Assembly (NCBI GenBank): GCA_029256085.1 | Contig: JAQSYP010000001.1 | Span: 496,001-560,000, forward strand | Reading direction: 5' to 3' | Origin: Caryophanales bacterium | GTDB taxonomy: Bacteria; Bacillota; Bacilli; CAJFEE01 | Length of the DNA: 64,000 nucleotides | In this document: positions 25,826-35,136 of the stretch, in pieces | Layout of the letters: every line of letters begins with the position of its first letter | Numbering within the stretch: position 1 is the first letter of the stretch | Notes under the pieces: model-generated | What the model was told of the DNA's origin: nothing | The model's database searches: none | Seen by the model: only the letters and a program-made list of their open reading frames with translations | Program-made: the position numbers and the translations under genes

Positions 25826-26734
25826 ATGTTGAACGTAACTAATAATCCAGAATTAGTCTTAGAACCTAAAGTAAACATCTTAACTTATTTAAAAGGAGTA
25901 TTTAAGGCAGGAATTGTTTTATCAAATTTACTTACATGTTTAACGGGTTTTACTATTGGAATAATGTCTACAGGGGAACAACATGTATTTAATCTTTACT
26001 TAATTTCCAACCTTTGCTTTGGGTTAATCTTTATTATTGCAGGATCATGTGCTTGGAATACAATTTTAGAACATGATATTGATGGTGTTATGACAAGAAC
26101 AAGAAATAGACCAACTGTAACAATGCCACAGCATAACAAGACCATAAGGATAATCGCAAATTTACTTATTATTTTTGGATCCTCAATTTTATTACTTATA
26201 AATTTTTATGTTGTTTTGCTAGGTATAGTTGGCATTTTTATCTACATATATCTATATACAGTTGTATTAAAAAGAACATCTCACTATCATACAATTGTTG
26301 GGAGTTTGTCTGGAATAATTCCCTTATTAATGGGCTATACAACTGTTTCACAAACAGTTTCAAGTCAAATTGTTTTATTCACTGTTTTTTTATTCATTTG
26401 GCAGATTCCACATTTTTATGCTCTAGCAATATATAGACATAATGATTATGCGCTTGCTGGAATACCAACCGTGGTCTCAAAATATGGAATTAAAAAAACC
26501 TTAATGACGTGCAGAAGACTAATACTTTTATTAGTGTTAATTTCATTTAAGTTGTACTTAATCGGTTATACATTCTCATTATTAACTAGTTTTTTAGGTA
26601 TATATTGGCTTTACACTGTTTCACAAAAAGTAATAATAAATAACAGTACACAACTTGCGAGAAAAAGTTTTGGAATCTCGATCGTTGTATTAGTGATAGC
26701 GTGTTTAACAATCTTTATTGAAATCATATTTTAA
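25826..26734 (+). CDS. ctaB: Protoheme IX farnesyltransferase (heme O synthase)
   Basis: A multi-pass (about nine helices) UbiA-family prenyltransferase that adds the farnesyl tail to heme B for the caa3 oxidase. The Asp-rich prenyl-diphosphate motif is in NTILEHDIDGVMTRTRNRP, with a second polar loop at YRHNDYALAGIP. An in-frame ATG at 25793 lacks a ribosome site. GGAGG (25817-25821) precedes both ATG 25826 and TTG 25829; the TTG has the better 7-nt spacing, so the true start may be three bases later. Heads the cta operon. ctaA, needed for the next step, is not here. Confidence 0.93.
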   Translation: MLNVTNNPELVLEPKVNILTYLKGVFKAGIVLSNLLTCLTGFTIGIMSTGEQHVFNLYLISNLCFGLIFIIAGSCAWNTILEHDIDGVMTRTRNRPTVTMPQHNKTIRIIANLLIIFGSSILLLINFYVVLLGIVGIFIYIYLYTVVLKRTSHYHTIVGSLSGIIPLLMGYTTVSQTVSSQIVLFTVFLFIWQIPHFYALAIYRHNDYALAGIPTVVSKYGIKKTLMTCRRLILLLVLISFKLYLIGYTFSLLTSFLGIYWLYTVSQKVIINNSTQLARKSFGISIVVLVIACLTIFIEIIF

Positions 26735-26761
26735 AATGTAATATGCGAGAGGAGTGTTTTC

Positions 26762-27772
26762 ATGAAAAAGATAAAATACTTTATTTTTACAGTCTTTTTA
26801 TTTTTAGTAGGCTGTGGAAATGAAGCAAGATCAACACTTAATCCTCAAGGCGAGGTAGGAAAACTCCAGCTCCAATTAATGAAAATCAGCACTTGGATAA
26901 TGGTGTTTGTAATTGTGGTTGTGTTAGTACTTTTCATAATTATATTACTCAAGTTTATAGAAAAAAAGGATAATAAAGATTTTATTCCTGAGCAGGTAGA
27001 AGGGAATAGAAAACTTGAAATAATTTGGACTATTGTACCAATACTCTTAATATTAATTTTGGCAATTCCAACAGTTTACTACACTTTTAAACTAGCAGTT
27101 ACAGATACAGAGGTAGTTAACAAATCTAAGTATCTAGTAAATGTTAATGCAAGGCTATTCTGGTGGGAATTTGAATATGTTAATGAAGAATTTATAACAT
27201 CGCAGGAACTAGTAATACCAGTTGGAAAAAAGGTTTACTTTCAACTAAAGGGACATGATGTAAAACATTCGTTCTGGATACCGTCATTGGGTGGAAAACA
27301 AGATACAAATGTAGAAAGAACAAACAGAATGTATTTAATTGCAGATAAACCAGGTGTATATAATGGCTACTGTGCAGAATTTTGTGGCGCTTCTCATGCA
27401 TTAATGCAGTTTACAGTAAAAGCATTACCATTAGACGAATATGAACAATGGGTTAAGAATATGAAGACAAAAGAAAAGGTATCAACAAATTTAAACGGCG
27501 AGGAAATATTTAATAGTAAATGTAGTGGATGTCACTCAACAGATCCACTTGACCCTAGACCACTAAAGGCTAGAATAGCACCAAATTTAGGGAATTTTGC
27601 AGATCGACCACTAGTTACAGGTATTTTAAAAAATAGTAACCAAAATATAAAGGAATGGCTAAATGACCCTGAAAAATATAAACCTGGGAATAAAATGACT
27701 AATACTTATGGTGAACTGACAGAAGAAGAGACAAATAAACTAATAGAATACTTGAATTCATTAACTAGATAG
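26762..27772 (+). CDS. ctaC: Cytochrome caa3 oxidase subunit II (CuA and cytochrome c)
   Basis: A 336-residue lipoprotein: lipobox LVGC with acylated Cys18, two membrane helices (about 42-65 and 88-108), then the extracytoplasmic CuA cupredoxin domain with ligands His169, Cys204, Glu206, Cys208, His212 and Met215. A fused cytochrome c domain follows with CSGCH (254-258) and an axial Met near KMTN. It takes electrons from cytochrome c and passes them through CuA to subunit I. The heme c fusion defines the caa3 class. ATG 26762 follows GAGAGGAG. Confidence 0.97.
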   Translation: MKKIKYFIFTVFLFLVGCGNEARSTLNPQGEVGKLQLQLMKISTWIMVFVIVVVLVLFIIILLKFIEKKDNKDFIPEQVEGNRKLEIIWTIVPILLILILAIPTVYYTFKLAVTDTEVVNKSKYLVNVNARLFWWEFEYVNEEFITSQELVIPVGKKVYFQLKGHDVKHSFWIPSLGGKQDTNVERTNRMYLIADKPGVYNGYCAEFCGASHALMQFTVKALPLDEYEQWVKNMKTKEKVSTNLNGEEIFNSKCSGCHSTDPLDPRPLKARIAPNLGNFADRPLVTGILKNSNQNIKEWLNDPEKYKPGNKMTNTYGELTEEETNKLIEYLNSLTR

Positions 27773-27790
27773 GAAAGGGGTGCTTTATTA

Positions 27791-29647
27791 ATGCAACTTG
27801 CTCGTAAGCAAAGTTTATTTAAAACTATATTAGAGTATTTCGTAACTGTTGATCATAAAAAAATTGGGTTACTTTACTTATTCTCCGGCCTCTTTTTTCT
27901 AGTATGCGGTACAGTTTTAGCTCTTTTAATGCGAATTCAACTTGCGGTTCCAGAAAATGATTTTCTATCAGGGCAAACATATAACGAAGTAATGACAATG
28001 CATGGTACAACGATGATTTTCTTTGCCGCAACTCCATTAATTTTCGGGTTAATGAATTACATAGTGCCACTTCAAATTGGAGCGAGGGATGTTGCTTTTC
28101 CATTTATAAATGCATTAGGATTTTGGTTTTTCTTATTTGGTGGGATTTTTCTTTATTCAAGTTTTCTCTTTGGAGAAGTTCCAGATGCAGGTTGGACTGC
28201 GTATGCTTCTTTAGCCGTTGTATCTAAAGGACATGGGGTAGATTTTTATTTGCTTGCACTACAATTGTCAGGTGCCGGAACAATAATGTCAGGCATTAAC
28301 TTTTTAGTTACTATCGTCAATATGCGAGCTCCTGGCATGTCATATATGAGGTTACCATTATTTACTTGGACTTCTTTTATTACATCAGCCTTAATTATTT
28401 TCGCTTTTCCTGCATTTACTATTGGATTAATCCTACTATTGTTCTCAAGATTATTTGGCGCTCAATATTTTAATGTAGCCATTGGTGGTAATACAGTTAT
28501 ATATGAACACCTATTCTGGATTTTTGGTCATCCAGAAGTGTATATTCTTGTTCTACCAATTTTTGGAGTGTTTTCGGAAATTTTTTCTACTTTTTCAAAG
28601 AAGAGGCTCTTCGGATACAATTCAATGGTTTTTGCTGTAATTCTGATTGGTTTCTTAGGATTTATGGTGTGGGCACATCATATGTTTACTGTAGGTCTCG
28701 GTCCTTTTGCTAATGCGATATTTGCAATTGCAACAATGGCTATAGCAGTACCAACAGGTATTAAGATATTCAATTGGCTATTGACACTTTGGGGAGGTAG
28801 TATCAGGCTTACTACCCCGATGTTATATGGACTCGGATTCATACCTTCATTTATTATTGGGGGAGTTACAGGGGTAATGACTGCATCTGCAGCCGCAGAT
28901 TATCAATTCCATGATTCATATTTCGTTGTAGCTCATTTTCATTATGTAATAGTAGGTGGAATAGTATTTGGAATTTTAGGTGGTCTACACTATTGGTGGC
29001 CAAAGATGTTTGGTTATATGTTAAATGAAACTTTAGGGAAAATTTCATTTGCAGTGCTATTTGTAGGATTCCATACTACGTTTTTTGTACTACATTTTGT
29101 AGGTTTAATGGGTATGCCAAGACGATACTTTACTTATTTAAAAGACCAAGATTTCGGTGATTTAAATTATATTAGTACAATTGGTAGCTATATACTCGTT
29201 CTCGGATTAGTTTTAATTGTGTTTAACTATATTTATTCGACTGTTATAAGAGAAAAAGCTGTTAATGATCCTTGGAATGGTAGAACATTAGAGTGGTCAA
29301 TTCCATCACCACCACCAATGTATAACTTCAAACAAGTTCCACAAGTTAACAGTTTAGATGCATTTTGGTATGAGAAAATGAAAGGGAATAGTAATATGAG
29401 TAGCCCAGATGAATTAAGTGATATTCATATGCCATCAAATTCAAGCTTACCGTTTTTCATGGCTCTTGGCTTTTTCATTGCATCATATGGATTAATGTTC
29501 CTGGATAAAGGTAGTAATAACATAGCTTTCATAACTTTAGTTATCGGTGGAATAATTGCCTTTGGTTCCATGGTGCTGAGATCAACAATTGAAGACAAAG
29601 GGTACTATATTACGAAAAAACAGCTGAGTGAGGAGGATCCTAAATGA
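27791..29647 (+). CDS. ctaD: Cytochrome caa3 oxidase subunit I
   Basis: A 618-residue catalytic subunit with at least twelve helices. Low-spin heme a His in MTMHGTTM; CuB site with the cross-linked His-Tyr in WIFGHPEVYILVLP and the HH pair in VWAHHMFTVG; heme a3/heme a ligands in HDSYFVVAHFHYVIVGG. The longer C-terminus has two extra helices, as in Bacillus. It reduces oxygen to water and pumps protons. Ends in ATGA, overlapping ctaE by 4 nt, so translation is coupled. Confidence 0.97.
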   Translation: MQLARKQSLFKTILEYFVTVDHKKIGLLYLFSGLFFLVCGTVLALLMRIQLAVPENDFLSGQTYNEVMTMHGTTMIFFAATPLIFGLMNYIVPLQIGARDVAFPFINALGFWFFLFGGIFLYSSFLFGEVPDAGWTAYASLAVVSKGHGVDFYLLALQLSGAGTIMSGINFLVTIVNMRAPGMSYMRLPLFTWTSFITSALIIFAFPAFTIGLILLLFSRLFGAQYFNVAIGGNTVIYEHLFWIFGHPEVYILVLPIFGVFSEIFSTFSKKRLFGYNSMVFAVILIGFLGFMVWAHHMFTVGLGPFANAIFAIATMAIAVPTGIKIFNWLLTLWGGSIRLTTPMLYGLGFIPSFIIGGVTGVMTASAAADYQFHDSYFVVAHFHYVIVGGIVFGILGGLHYWWPKMFGYMLNETLGKISFAVLFVGFHTTFFVLHFVGLMGMPRRYFTYLKDQDFGDLNYISTIGSYILVLGLVLIVFNYIYSTVIREKAVNDPWNGRTLEWSIPSPPPMYNFKQVPQVNSLDAFWYEKMKGNSNMSSPDELSDIHMPSNSSLPFFMALGFFIASYGLMFLDKGSNNIAFITLVIGGIIAFGSMVLRSTIEDKGYYITKKQLSEEDPK

Positions 29648-30267
29648 TCTCTAACACTACAAAGCTTACACGTGAAAACTTCCCAATTAATCCAGAGCGT
29701 GCAACGCTTGAGGGGCAAAATAAATATTTAGGTTTCTGGTTTTTCTTATGCGGGGAGACTGTTCTGTTTGCATGTTTAATAGGAACGTATCTTGCTCTTA
29801 AAAACTCATATAGCACTGGATTATCGAGTAATGAATTATTTGAATATCCTTTAATACTAATAGCAACTATCTTCCTTTTAACTAGTTCTTTAACAAGTGC
29901 ATTAGCAGTTTACGAGATGAAAAGATTTAAATTTGTAAATATGCAACTATGGTTTTTTATAACAGTGCTTCTAGGGTGTTCATTCCTAGCATTGGAAGTT
30001 TATGAGTTTATACACTATGTAGATAAAGGATTTAAATTTACAACAAGCCCTTTTTCTTCTAGTTTCTACACATTGGTAGGTTTCCATGGTGCTCATGTTA
30101 GCTTTGGAATATTATGGTTTTTAACTCTAATGTTAAGAAATGCAAAGAGTGGCCTTTCGCTAGTAAATGCCCCTAAATATTATCTGGCTAGTCTGTATTG
30201 GCATTTTGTAGATGTTGTATGGGTGTTTATTTTCACCGTCGTATATTTGTTAGGGATGGTGGGTTAA
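29644..30267 (+). CDS. ctaE: Cytochrome caa3 oxidase subunit III
   Basis: A 207-residue, five-helix subunit: KYLGFWFFLCGETVLFACLIGTYL, LTSSLTSALAVYEM, GFHGAHVSFGILW (with the lipid-contacting Glu/His pattern of the family) and YWHFVDVVWVFIF. It stabilises subunit I and supports proton uptake. Begins inside the ctaD stop and ends exactly at the base before ctaF. Confidence 0.96.
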   Translation: MISNTTKLTRENFPINPERATLEGQNKYLGFWFFLCGETVLFACLIGTYLALKNSYSTGLSSNELFEYPLILIATIFLLTSSLTSALAVYEMKRFKFVNMQLWFFITVLLGCSFLALEVYEFIHYVDKGFKFTTSPFSSSFYTLVGFHGAHVSFGILWFLTLMLRNAKSGLSLVNAPKYYLASLYWHFVDVVWVFIFTVVYLLGMVG

Positions 30268-30576
30268 ATGAATGATAAGAAAAATACACTAAACAAACAG
30301 AAACTTAATAAAGAATTAAAGATCCAATTATTAGTGTTTATTGTAACTTTATTATTAACTGTACTTGCTTTTGTTGCAGTAGCGAGTGAGAAGTTTGCCC
30401 CAACATTTATTGCGCCTTTTATTGTTACTTTAGCTGTAGTTCAAGTAATCTTTCAATTGTATTATTTTATGCATCTAAAAGATAAGGGTAATAAGGAAAT
30501 AAGTATTTTTCTTTATGGAGGGTTATTAATAGGAGTGCTAACAGTCATTGCCTGCTTATTTATTGTATGGCTGTAA
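30268..30576 (+). CDS. ctaF: Cytochrome caa3 oxidase subunit IV
   Basis: A 102-residue protein with three predicted helices (about 20-38, 46-65, 78-100) and a Lys/Asn-rich N-terminus. It has FQLYYFMHLKDKG, the usual loop of bacterial subunit IV (CyoD-like). It directly abuts ctaE, sharing no gap, and fits the small subunit of Bacillus caa3 in size and place. Confidence 0.93.
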   Translation: MNDKKNTLNKQKLNKELKIQLLVFIVTLLLTVLAFVAVASEKFAPTFIAPFIVTLAVVQVIFQLYYFMHLKDKGNKEISIFLYGGLLIGVLTVIACLFIVWL

Positions 30577-30606
30577 TATCCTGCATTAATAGAGAGAAGG
30601 TTTATT

Positions 30607-31404
30607 ATGAATTTAATTGAGACTTTAGGTTTTGAAGCCGCATGGAGTCCTTACTTTCTCGTTTTTTTGTCGACTATATACCTTGTATTTATGATTATGT
30701 TTAAGAATAAAATTAAGAAAATATATTTTACTGTTTCTATTATACTAATTTACCTTGTTAAGGGGAGTCCTATTGACTTATACAGCCATTTTTTATTCTC
30801 TGTCCATATGACGCAAATGGCAATTCTCTTTTTAGTTATCCCACCAATTATTTTGTATAGCTGTAGGGATTTTGAAATTTTAAATACTTTAAATAAATTT
30901 AACAAACCTTTATTATCACTATTTTTATTTAATGGAGTATTCTCGATTTATCACTTCCCTATTATCTTTGATTTTGTAAAGTCAAATATTTATTTGCACG
31001 CACTAACAAATATATTTATTTTTATATTAGCTATTTTAATGTGGGTTCCTATAGTTATAGATAGAAGTGAACTTTCACAAATGCAGAAAATCGGTTATAT
31101 TTTCGCAAATGGTGTACTTATAACACCTGCATGTGCGCTTATTATATTTAGTAATCATACGTTATACGACACTTATACGACTATGGGTGGGGTAATGAAC
31201 TCACTTCGACTTTGCATACCTGCTTCAGCCTTTGATACTATTGATAGTAGCTTCATAGATAGAATTCTTACGATGTCAAAATTATATGATCAACAACTTG
31301 GTGGGGTTATTATGAAGATCCTTCAAGAAGTTATTTACGGTTTTTCTATTGGATTTGTCTTTCTTGAGTGGCTTAAAGCTGAGAAAGAAAATGTATATGA
31401 ATAA
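30607..31404 (+). CDS. ctaG: caa3 oxidase assembly factor CtaG
   Basis: A 265-residue, six- to seven-helix membrane protein of the Bacillus CtaG type, unrelated to the proteobacterial Cox11 also called CtaG. It shows LYSHFLFSVHMTQMAILFLVIPP and a cytosolic loop DRSELSQMQKIGY. In B. subtilis it is required for formation of active caa3, with a likely role in copper delivery to CuB. Last gene of the cta operon, 30 nt after ctaF, followed by a long terminator. Confidence 0.93.
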   Translation: MNLIETLGFEAAWSPYFLVFLSTIYLVFMIMFKNKIKKIYFTVSIILIYLVKGSPIDLYSHFLFSVHMTQMAILFLVIPPIILYSCRDFEILNTLNKFNKPLLSLFLFNGVFSIYHFPIIFDFVKSNIYLHALTNIFIFILAILMWVPIVIDRSELSQMQKIGYIFANGVLITPACALIIFSNHTLYDTYTTMGGVMNSLRLCIPASAFDTIDSSFIDRILTMSKLYDQQLGGVIMKILQEVIYGFSIGFVFLEWLKAEKENVYE

Positions 31405-31412
31405 TAAAATAA

Positions 31413-31454
31413 AGGGGTCTCAAAAGTCTAATTAAGACTTTTGGGACCCTCTTT
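31413..31454 (+). terminator. Terminator of the cta operon
   Basis: AGGGGTCTCAAAAGTCT pairs with AGACTTTTGGGACCCT around AATTA, then CTTT; one internal G-T pair. Confidence 0.85.
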
Positions 31455-31499
31455 GGCCATTCGTCATCATGTTATTTTAAAAATAATTACAAGATACTA

Positions 31500-31560
31500 T
31501 TTGATTGTAGCGGAGGTGCTCGCGGAAAGTGAGCGCCGAAAGCGCAAATCAACAAAATTA
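31500..31560. other. GC-rich hairpin in the ctaG-ylbA gap
   Basis: GGTGCTCGC and GTGAGCGCC form an imperfect hairpin around GGAAA, followed by GAAAGCGCAAATCAAC. The block is far more GC-rich than its surroundings and resembles REP-like extragenic sequences seen in other Bacillus genomes (from memory). Only one copy was seen here. The rest of the 31455-31639 gap holds only a short CACCGG/CCGGTG palindrome near 31605-31622, perhaps the ylbA terminator. Confidence 0.35.
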
Positions 31561-31639
31561 ATATTAATAGTTAGTTTTTTTTACTCATAGCTTTAAGCTT
31601 TTTAGAACACCGGCCTAGCCGGTGGTATTCATCTAACAA

Positions 31640-31984
31640 TCAAAGTAATTTTTCAAACCTTTTCAGTAAATCTTTAGAAGAATTAACAACCTGTTTTGGA
31701 AAAAACTCATCATCACTATATTCAAGACCATGGTTAAAATAATACTTACCTATATAAGGCTTTTTCAGGCAAATTACTGCTTCTTTATCTCCAATATTAC
31801 CTTCTTTTGCTACTCCTGGTATCCGTAAATAAAAAATGCCATAATTATTCTTAAACTTATAATCATAAATTACCCGTTCATAATCCCAGTGATCACCTAT
31901 ACTGAAATTTAATTTTTTCATAATATCATCTAAATATAGAAAGTCAACCTCACAATTTTCAATATTTACATTTTCTAAATACAT
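31640..31984 (-). CDS. ylbA: YugN-like family protein (YlbA)
   Basis: A 114-residue protein with the YugN family pattern: LDDIMKKLNFSIGDHWDYER (residues about 18-37), YDYKFKNNYGIFYLRIP, a HGLEYSDDEFFP loop and a C-terminal amphipathic helix. No signal or membrane segment. Located after ctaG and before ylbC, as ylbA is in B. subtilis. ATG 31984 follows AGGAGGTG. The CBS-domain gene ylbB that comes next in B. subtilis is missing. Function unknown. Confidence 0.88.
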   Translation of the reverse strand: MYLENVNIENCEVDFLYLDDIMKKLNFSIGDHWDYERVIYDYKFKNNYGIFYLRIPGVAKEGNIGDKEAVICLKKPYIGKYYFNHGLEYSDDEFFPKQVVNSSKDLLKRFEKLL

Positions 31985-32122
31985 ATTTTACACCTCCTAT
32001 ATTTCTTAACTACAAAAAATTACATATATTAGAAGAGAAGTAAAAATTAAAAGTAGTAAAACCAATATTTGATATTTCAGTGGAATGTATATTACTATCA
32101 TATTAATGGGTAGGTGAAAATA

Positions 32123-33151
32123 TTGAAGACAATTAAATTTATTTTTTTATTAATAATAGTTGTTACTTTTGGGATGATTACTGAAAATTACGTAGTACTG
32201 GACAAAAAAGATAAATCTTTACCAATATTAGAGACTATACCTAAAGAAAAGCTAAAGGAAGATACTAAAGTATTTAAGAAAAGCATCGGTTCGTACATTG
32301 GAAAAGATGTTAAAGATTTTATAAAAATATACGGTAAACCACAAGATAAATATAAATCCGCTTATGACTATGATTGGATGATGTATAAGAAGGATAGCGC
32401 TTATATTTATATAGGAGTACAGAAGAATAAAATAATAACTGCCTTTGTAGCTGGAAATGGGGTTAATGTAGAACCGTTTAAGCTAGGAGAATCCCAAGAA
32501 CAAATTTTTCAAAGAATAATTATTTCAGAAGAGATTAGTTTTAAAATAGGCGAAAATACATATCAAATGGAGCTTTCAGAAAATGACCTAATGTCAAAAC
32601 CTATTACAAAGATAGATAATACATGGGTTCAGCTTTATTTTGATAAAGTATACGGTAAGTTAGTCGGAATAAGATACTCACAGTCTGAAACTTTAATTAA
32701 ACAGAAACCTTTTGAAACAATGTATTCAGGAGAACTTATCAAGCCAGAGCCAATTAGTGATAAAGACTGGGTAGCCGTGAATAAAGGTAATGAAAAACAA
32801 ATACTAGTAATTTCAAATTACTTAAGAAATTATTATGGAATAGAATCGTTAGAAAGAAATTTCACATTAGATGTAGTTGCATATAAACATAGTGAGGATA
32901 TGTTCAATAATTCTTTTTTTGCTCATGAATCTCCAACGAATGGAAACCTCGAGGCACGATTAATTTCAGGCAAAATTCAGTTTGCTCTTGCAGGTGAAAA
33001 TATTGCTAGTAAATACATAGATGGGATAGATGTTACCTTTGGATGGTTGAATAGTGAAAACCACAGAACTAACCTTTTAAGTAAAGATTTTAATCAAATA
33101 GGAATTGGAGTTGTAAAGGATCATTTCACTCAAGAATTTACAAAAAAATAA
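32123..33151 (+). CDS. ylbC: YlbC: CAP/SCP-domain extracellular protein
   Basis: An N-terminal hydrophobic helix (about 3-20) acts as a signal or anchor. A CAP-associated domain (about 60-195; IGSYIGKDVKDFIKIYGKPQ) follows, then a CAP/SCP domain (about 225-342) with VAYKHSEDMFNNSFFAHESP, GENIAS and WLNSENHRTNLLS. The CAP His/Glu pairs (HSEDM, GEN, NHR) are present. I placed the start at TTG 32123, six nt after AGGTG; the in-frame GTG 32114 lacks a proper site. Matches B. subtilis ylbC by order. Function unknown; probably acts outside the cell. Confidence 0.88.
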   Translation: MKTIKFIFLLIIVVTFGMITENYVVLDKKDKSLPILETIPKEKLKEDTKVFKKSIGSYIGKDVKDFIKIYGKPQDKYKSAYDYDWMMYKKDSAYIYIGVQKNKIITAFVAGNGVNVEPFKLGESQEQIFQRIIISEEISFKIGENTYQMELSENDLMSKPITKIDNTWVQLYFDKVYGKLVGIRYSQSETLIKQKPFETMYSGELIKPEPISDKDWVAVNKGNEKQILVISNYLRNYYGIESLERNFTLDVVAYKHSEDMFNNSFFAHESPTNGNLEARLISGKIQFALAGENIASKYIDGIDVTFGWLNSENHRTNLLSKDFNQIGIGVVKDHFTQEFTKK

Positions 33152-33231
33152 TAAAATAGGCGAACCTCTCACTTTGTCCTAGTCTAAACTATATTAGGCA
33201 CATATATTAGGACGAAAGGGTGGCTAATACT

Positions 33232-33699
33232 GTGGGAAAAGTAAAGAATCCGTCTGTCCAGGAATTCAAGAAGTTTGTAAAAAAACATCCAAAACTAATT
33301 ACAGAAGTTAGAAAAGGCTCAAAATCTTGGCAGGAATTATATGAGGACTGGACTATTATAGGTGAGAAAGATGATTATTGGAATGATTATCGTGAAGTAG
33401 ACTCTACATTAGTTAATAACGAAACAGTATCATCAGAACCTACTCAAAATGAAGTTAAGAAAAATCCACTAACATCTCTGTTATCTGGAGAAAATAAAAC
33501 TGCGATGGATTGGGTAGGAACAATATTCACTGCTATGAAGCAAGTTGATATGAATCAAGTACAAAATCAAATTTCAAATGTAGGTACAACTTTACAATCA
33601 ATTCAGCAAGTTATTCAACAGTTTAGAACTCCAACAACAGATAATAAGGCGAAAAATCCGACAAGACATGAACCTCCTACTTTCTTTCAAAGGGATTAG
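33232..33699 (+). CDS. ylbD: YlbD family protein (putative spore coat-associated)
   Basis: A roughly 155-residue soluble protein starting GKVKNPSVQEFKKFVKKHPKLI, the conserved opening of YlbD, followed by WQELYEDW and WNDYRE. A Gln/Asn-rich C-terminal half (QVDMNQVQNQ, QSIQQVIQQF) follows. GTG 33232 is preferred over GTG 33220: AAGGGTGG lies at proper spacing only for the former, and the family begins at this residue. Just before ylbE (6-nt gap). Confidence 0.83.
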   Translation: MGKVKNPSVQEFKKFVKKHPKLITEVRKGSKSWQELYEDWTIIGEKDDYWNDYREVDSTLVNNETVSSEPTQNEVKKNPLTSLLSGENKTAMDWVGTIFTAMKQVDMNQVQNQISNVGTTLQSIQQVIQQFRTPTTDNKAKNPTRHEPPTFFQRD

Positions 33700-33705
33700 T
33701 AAGTT

Positions 33706-33948
33706 ATGAGACGAGACGTTCTAGAACACTTATATAGTAATGAAGATTTATTAAGGTTTGTTAGAGAGCAACCACAATGGTATCGAAAATTAACACGAAA
33801 CCCAGAGGACTTGGAATCGATAGAGATAGCATCATTACAATACTTTAAGAAATCAATACCTGACAGAGTAGGACAGCTGTATAGTAACGTGCAACTTGCA
33901 TCGTTTATGCTTGAGGCTATTAAATCAATGAATACAAATTCATCATAA
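33706..33948 (+). CDS. ylbE: YlbE-like protein
   Basis: An 80-residue protein: LYSNEDLLRFVREQPQWYRKLTRNP, then ESIEIASLQYFKKSIPDRV and a C-terminal helix. This matches B. subtilis YlbE. Translationally close to ylbD. A terminator follows three bases after the stop. Function unknown. Confidence 0.85.
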   Translation: MRRDVLEHLYSNEDLLRFVREQPQWYRKLTRNPEDLESIEIASLQYFKKSIPDRVGQLYSNVQLASFMLEAIKSMNTNSS

Positions 33949-33950
33949 TA

Positions 33951-33978
33951 GGAAGTCTCAAAAAAAAGAGACTTTCTA
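33951..33978 (+). terminator. Terminator of ylbDE
   Basis: GAAGTCTC-(A)8-GAGACTTTC followed by TATTTATTTT; an unusual all-A loop. Confidence 0.7.
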
Positions 33979-34043
33979 TTTATTTTGATTTCTATCTTTT
34001 TTTTAGTAAAATATCGTTAAATCTGTTATAAAGGAGTAAGGTA

Positions 34044-34622
34044 ATGACTGAAATATGTTTAGTAAGACATGGGCAAACAGATTGGAACTTTAATGGATTA
34101 ATTCAAGGAAGGGAAGACATTCCTCTTAATAGATCTGGGATGATTCAAGCAAGAGAAAGTGCAAAGTTTTTGAGTAAAGAAAAATGGGATATAATAGTTA
34201 GTAGTCCACTTTCAAGAGCCTATGATACAGCTAAAATAATTGCGCTTGAACTTAATCTAGATATAGAAAAAATACAAATCGATGAAAGGCTAATTGAACG
34301 AAATTTCGGTGAAGCCTCTGGTAAGGATTACAAATTATATAAAAGTAAATATATAGAGGGAAAAATTTTCGGCATGGAAAGTGATGAAGAACTGATAAAT
34401 AGGTGTTTCAGCGCAATACAAGATATAATGGAAAATTTTTCGGGTAAGAGAATTATTATAGTAGCTCATTCCCATGCAATAAAAGCAATTCTTCATAAAA
34501 TTTCACCTAATGAAGTAAACTTTACAACGAAATTAAATAATGCATGTACAAGTTATATAAGCTGCAAAGAAAATAAGTGGGAACTATTAAAATATAATAT
34601 TTCCGATCACATAACAACTTAA
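34044..34622 (+). CDS. Histidine phosphatase (phosphoglycerate-mutase-like) family protein
   Basis: A 192-residue enzyme of the branch-1 histidine phosphatase superfamily. The catalytic RHG is in CLVRHGQTDWNFNG, with SSPLSRAYDTA (second Arg), ERNFGEASG and VAHSHAIKAIL (second His). PhoE/YhfR-type phosphatase is likely; the substrate cannot be read from sequence. Its insertion between ylbE and ylbF is not the B. subtilis arrangement. A candidate promoter, TTGATT-16-TAAAAT, lies at 33985-34012. It ends 10 nt before ricF and is probably co-transcribed with it. Confidence 0.88.
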   Translation: MTEICLVRHGQTDWNFNGLIQGREDIPLNRSGMIQARESAKFLSKEKWDIIVSSPLSRAYDTAKIIALELNLDIEKIQIDERLIERNFGEASGKDYKLYKSKYIEGKIFGMESDEELINRCFSAIQDIMENFSGKRIIIVAHSHAIKAILHKISPNEVNFTTKLNNACTSYISCKENKWELLKYNISDHITT

Positions 34623-34632
34623 AGGAGATAAA

Positions 34633-35067
34633 ATGATCTTTTCAACTGAAATACTAGAAATTGAAAATAAATGTGAAGAAGTAATTAGTGTAATAATAAA
34701 TTCTGAAATTTTTAGTGAATATAAATATGCAAAAGAAAATCTAATAAATGATGAAGAAGCAATTGAGTTAGTTAAAAAATTCTCGGAATTAAAAGAGAAA
34801 TATGAAGAAGTACAGAGGTTTGGAAAGTACCATCCAGACTATACAGTTATACGAAAAGAAATGTCTGAAATGAAAAAGTTAATTGACTCAAATGAAAGCA
34901 TTACTAACTTTAAAAAAAATGAAAAAAATCTCCAATTACTTTTAAATGAAATCGGAGTAATTATTGCTGAAAGTGTATCAAGTAACGTAAAAGTTGTAAC
35001 TGAAAATAGTTTGCATAGTAAAGGATGTTCATGTAATTCAAACAAACAGGGTTGCTCTTGTAAATAA
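34633..35067 (+). CDS. ricF: RicF (YlbF), Y-complex subunit
   Basis: A 144-residue helical protein of the YlbF/YmcA family. With RicA and RicT it forms the Y-complex, which in B. subtilis carries [4Fe-4S] clusters, works with RNase Y on mRNA maturation, and is needed for sporulation, competence and biofilm. Helical core 4-115; the C-terminal tail has four cysteines at 132, 134, 141 and 143 (GCSCNSNKQGCSC), which serve as cluster ligands. ATG 34633 follows AAAGGAG. Next to ylbG as in B. subtilis. Confidence 0.93.
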   Translation: MIFSTEILEIENKCEEVISVIINSEIFSEYKYAKENLINDEEAIELVKKFSELKEKYEEVQRFGKYHPDYTVIRKEMSEMKKLIDSNESITNFKKNEKNLQLLLNEIGVIIAESVSSNVKVVTENSLHSKGCSCNSNKQGCSCK

Positions 35068-35136
35068 ATATTTGCACTTTAAAAAATATTCATGTTAGAC
35101 TTATACTAAACGGATTAATATTAAGGGGTTACTTCT

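Noticed and set aside
30607-31404. CtaG as Cox11-type copper chaperone
   Set aside because: The protein is polytopic without the CFCF copper motif of Cox11; it is the Bacillus CtaG family.
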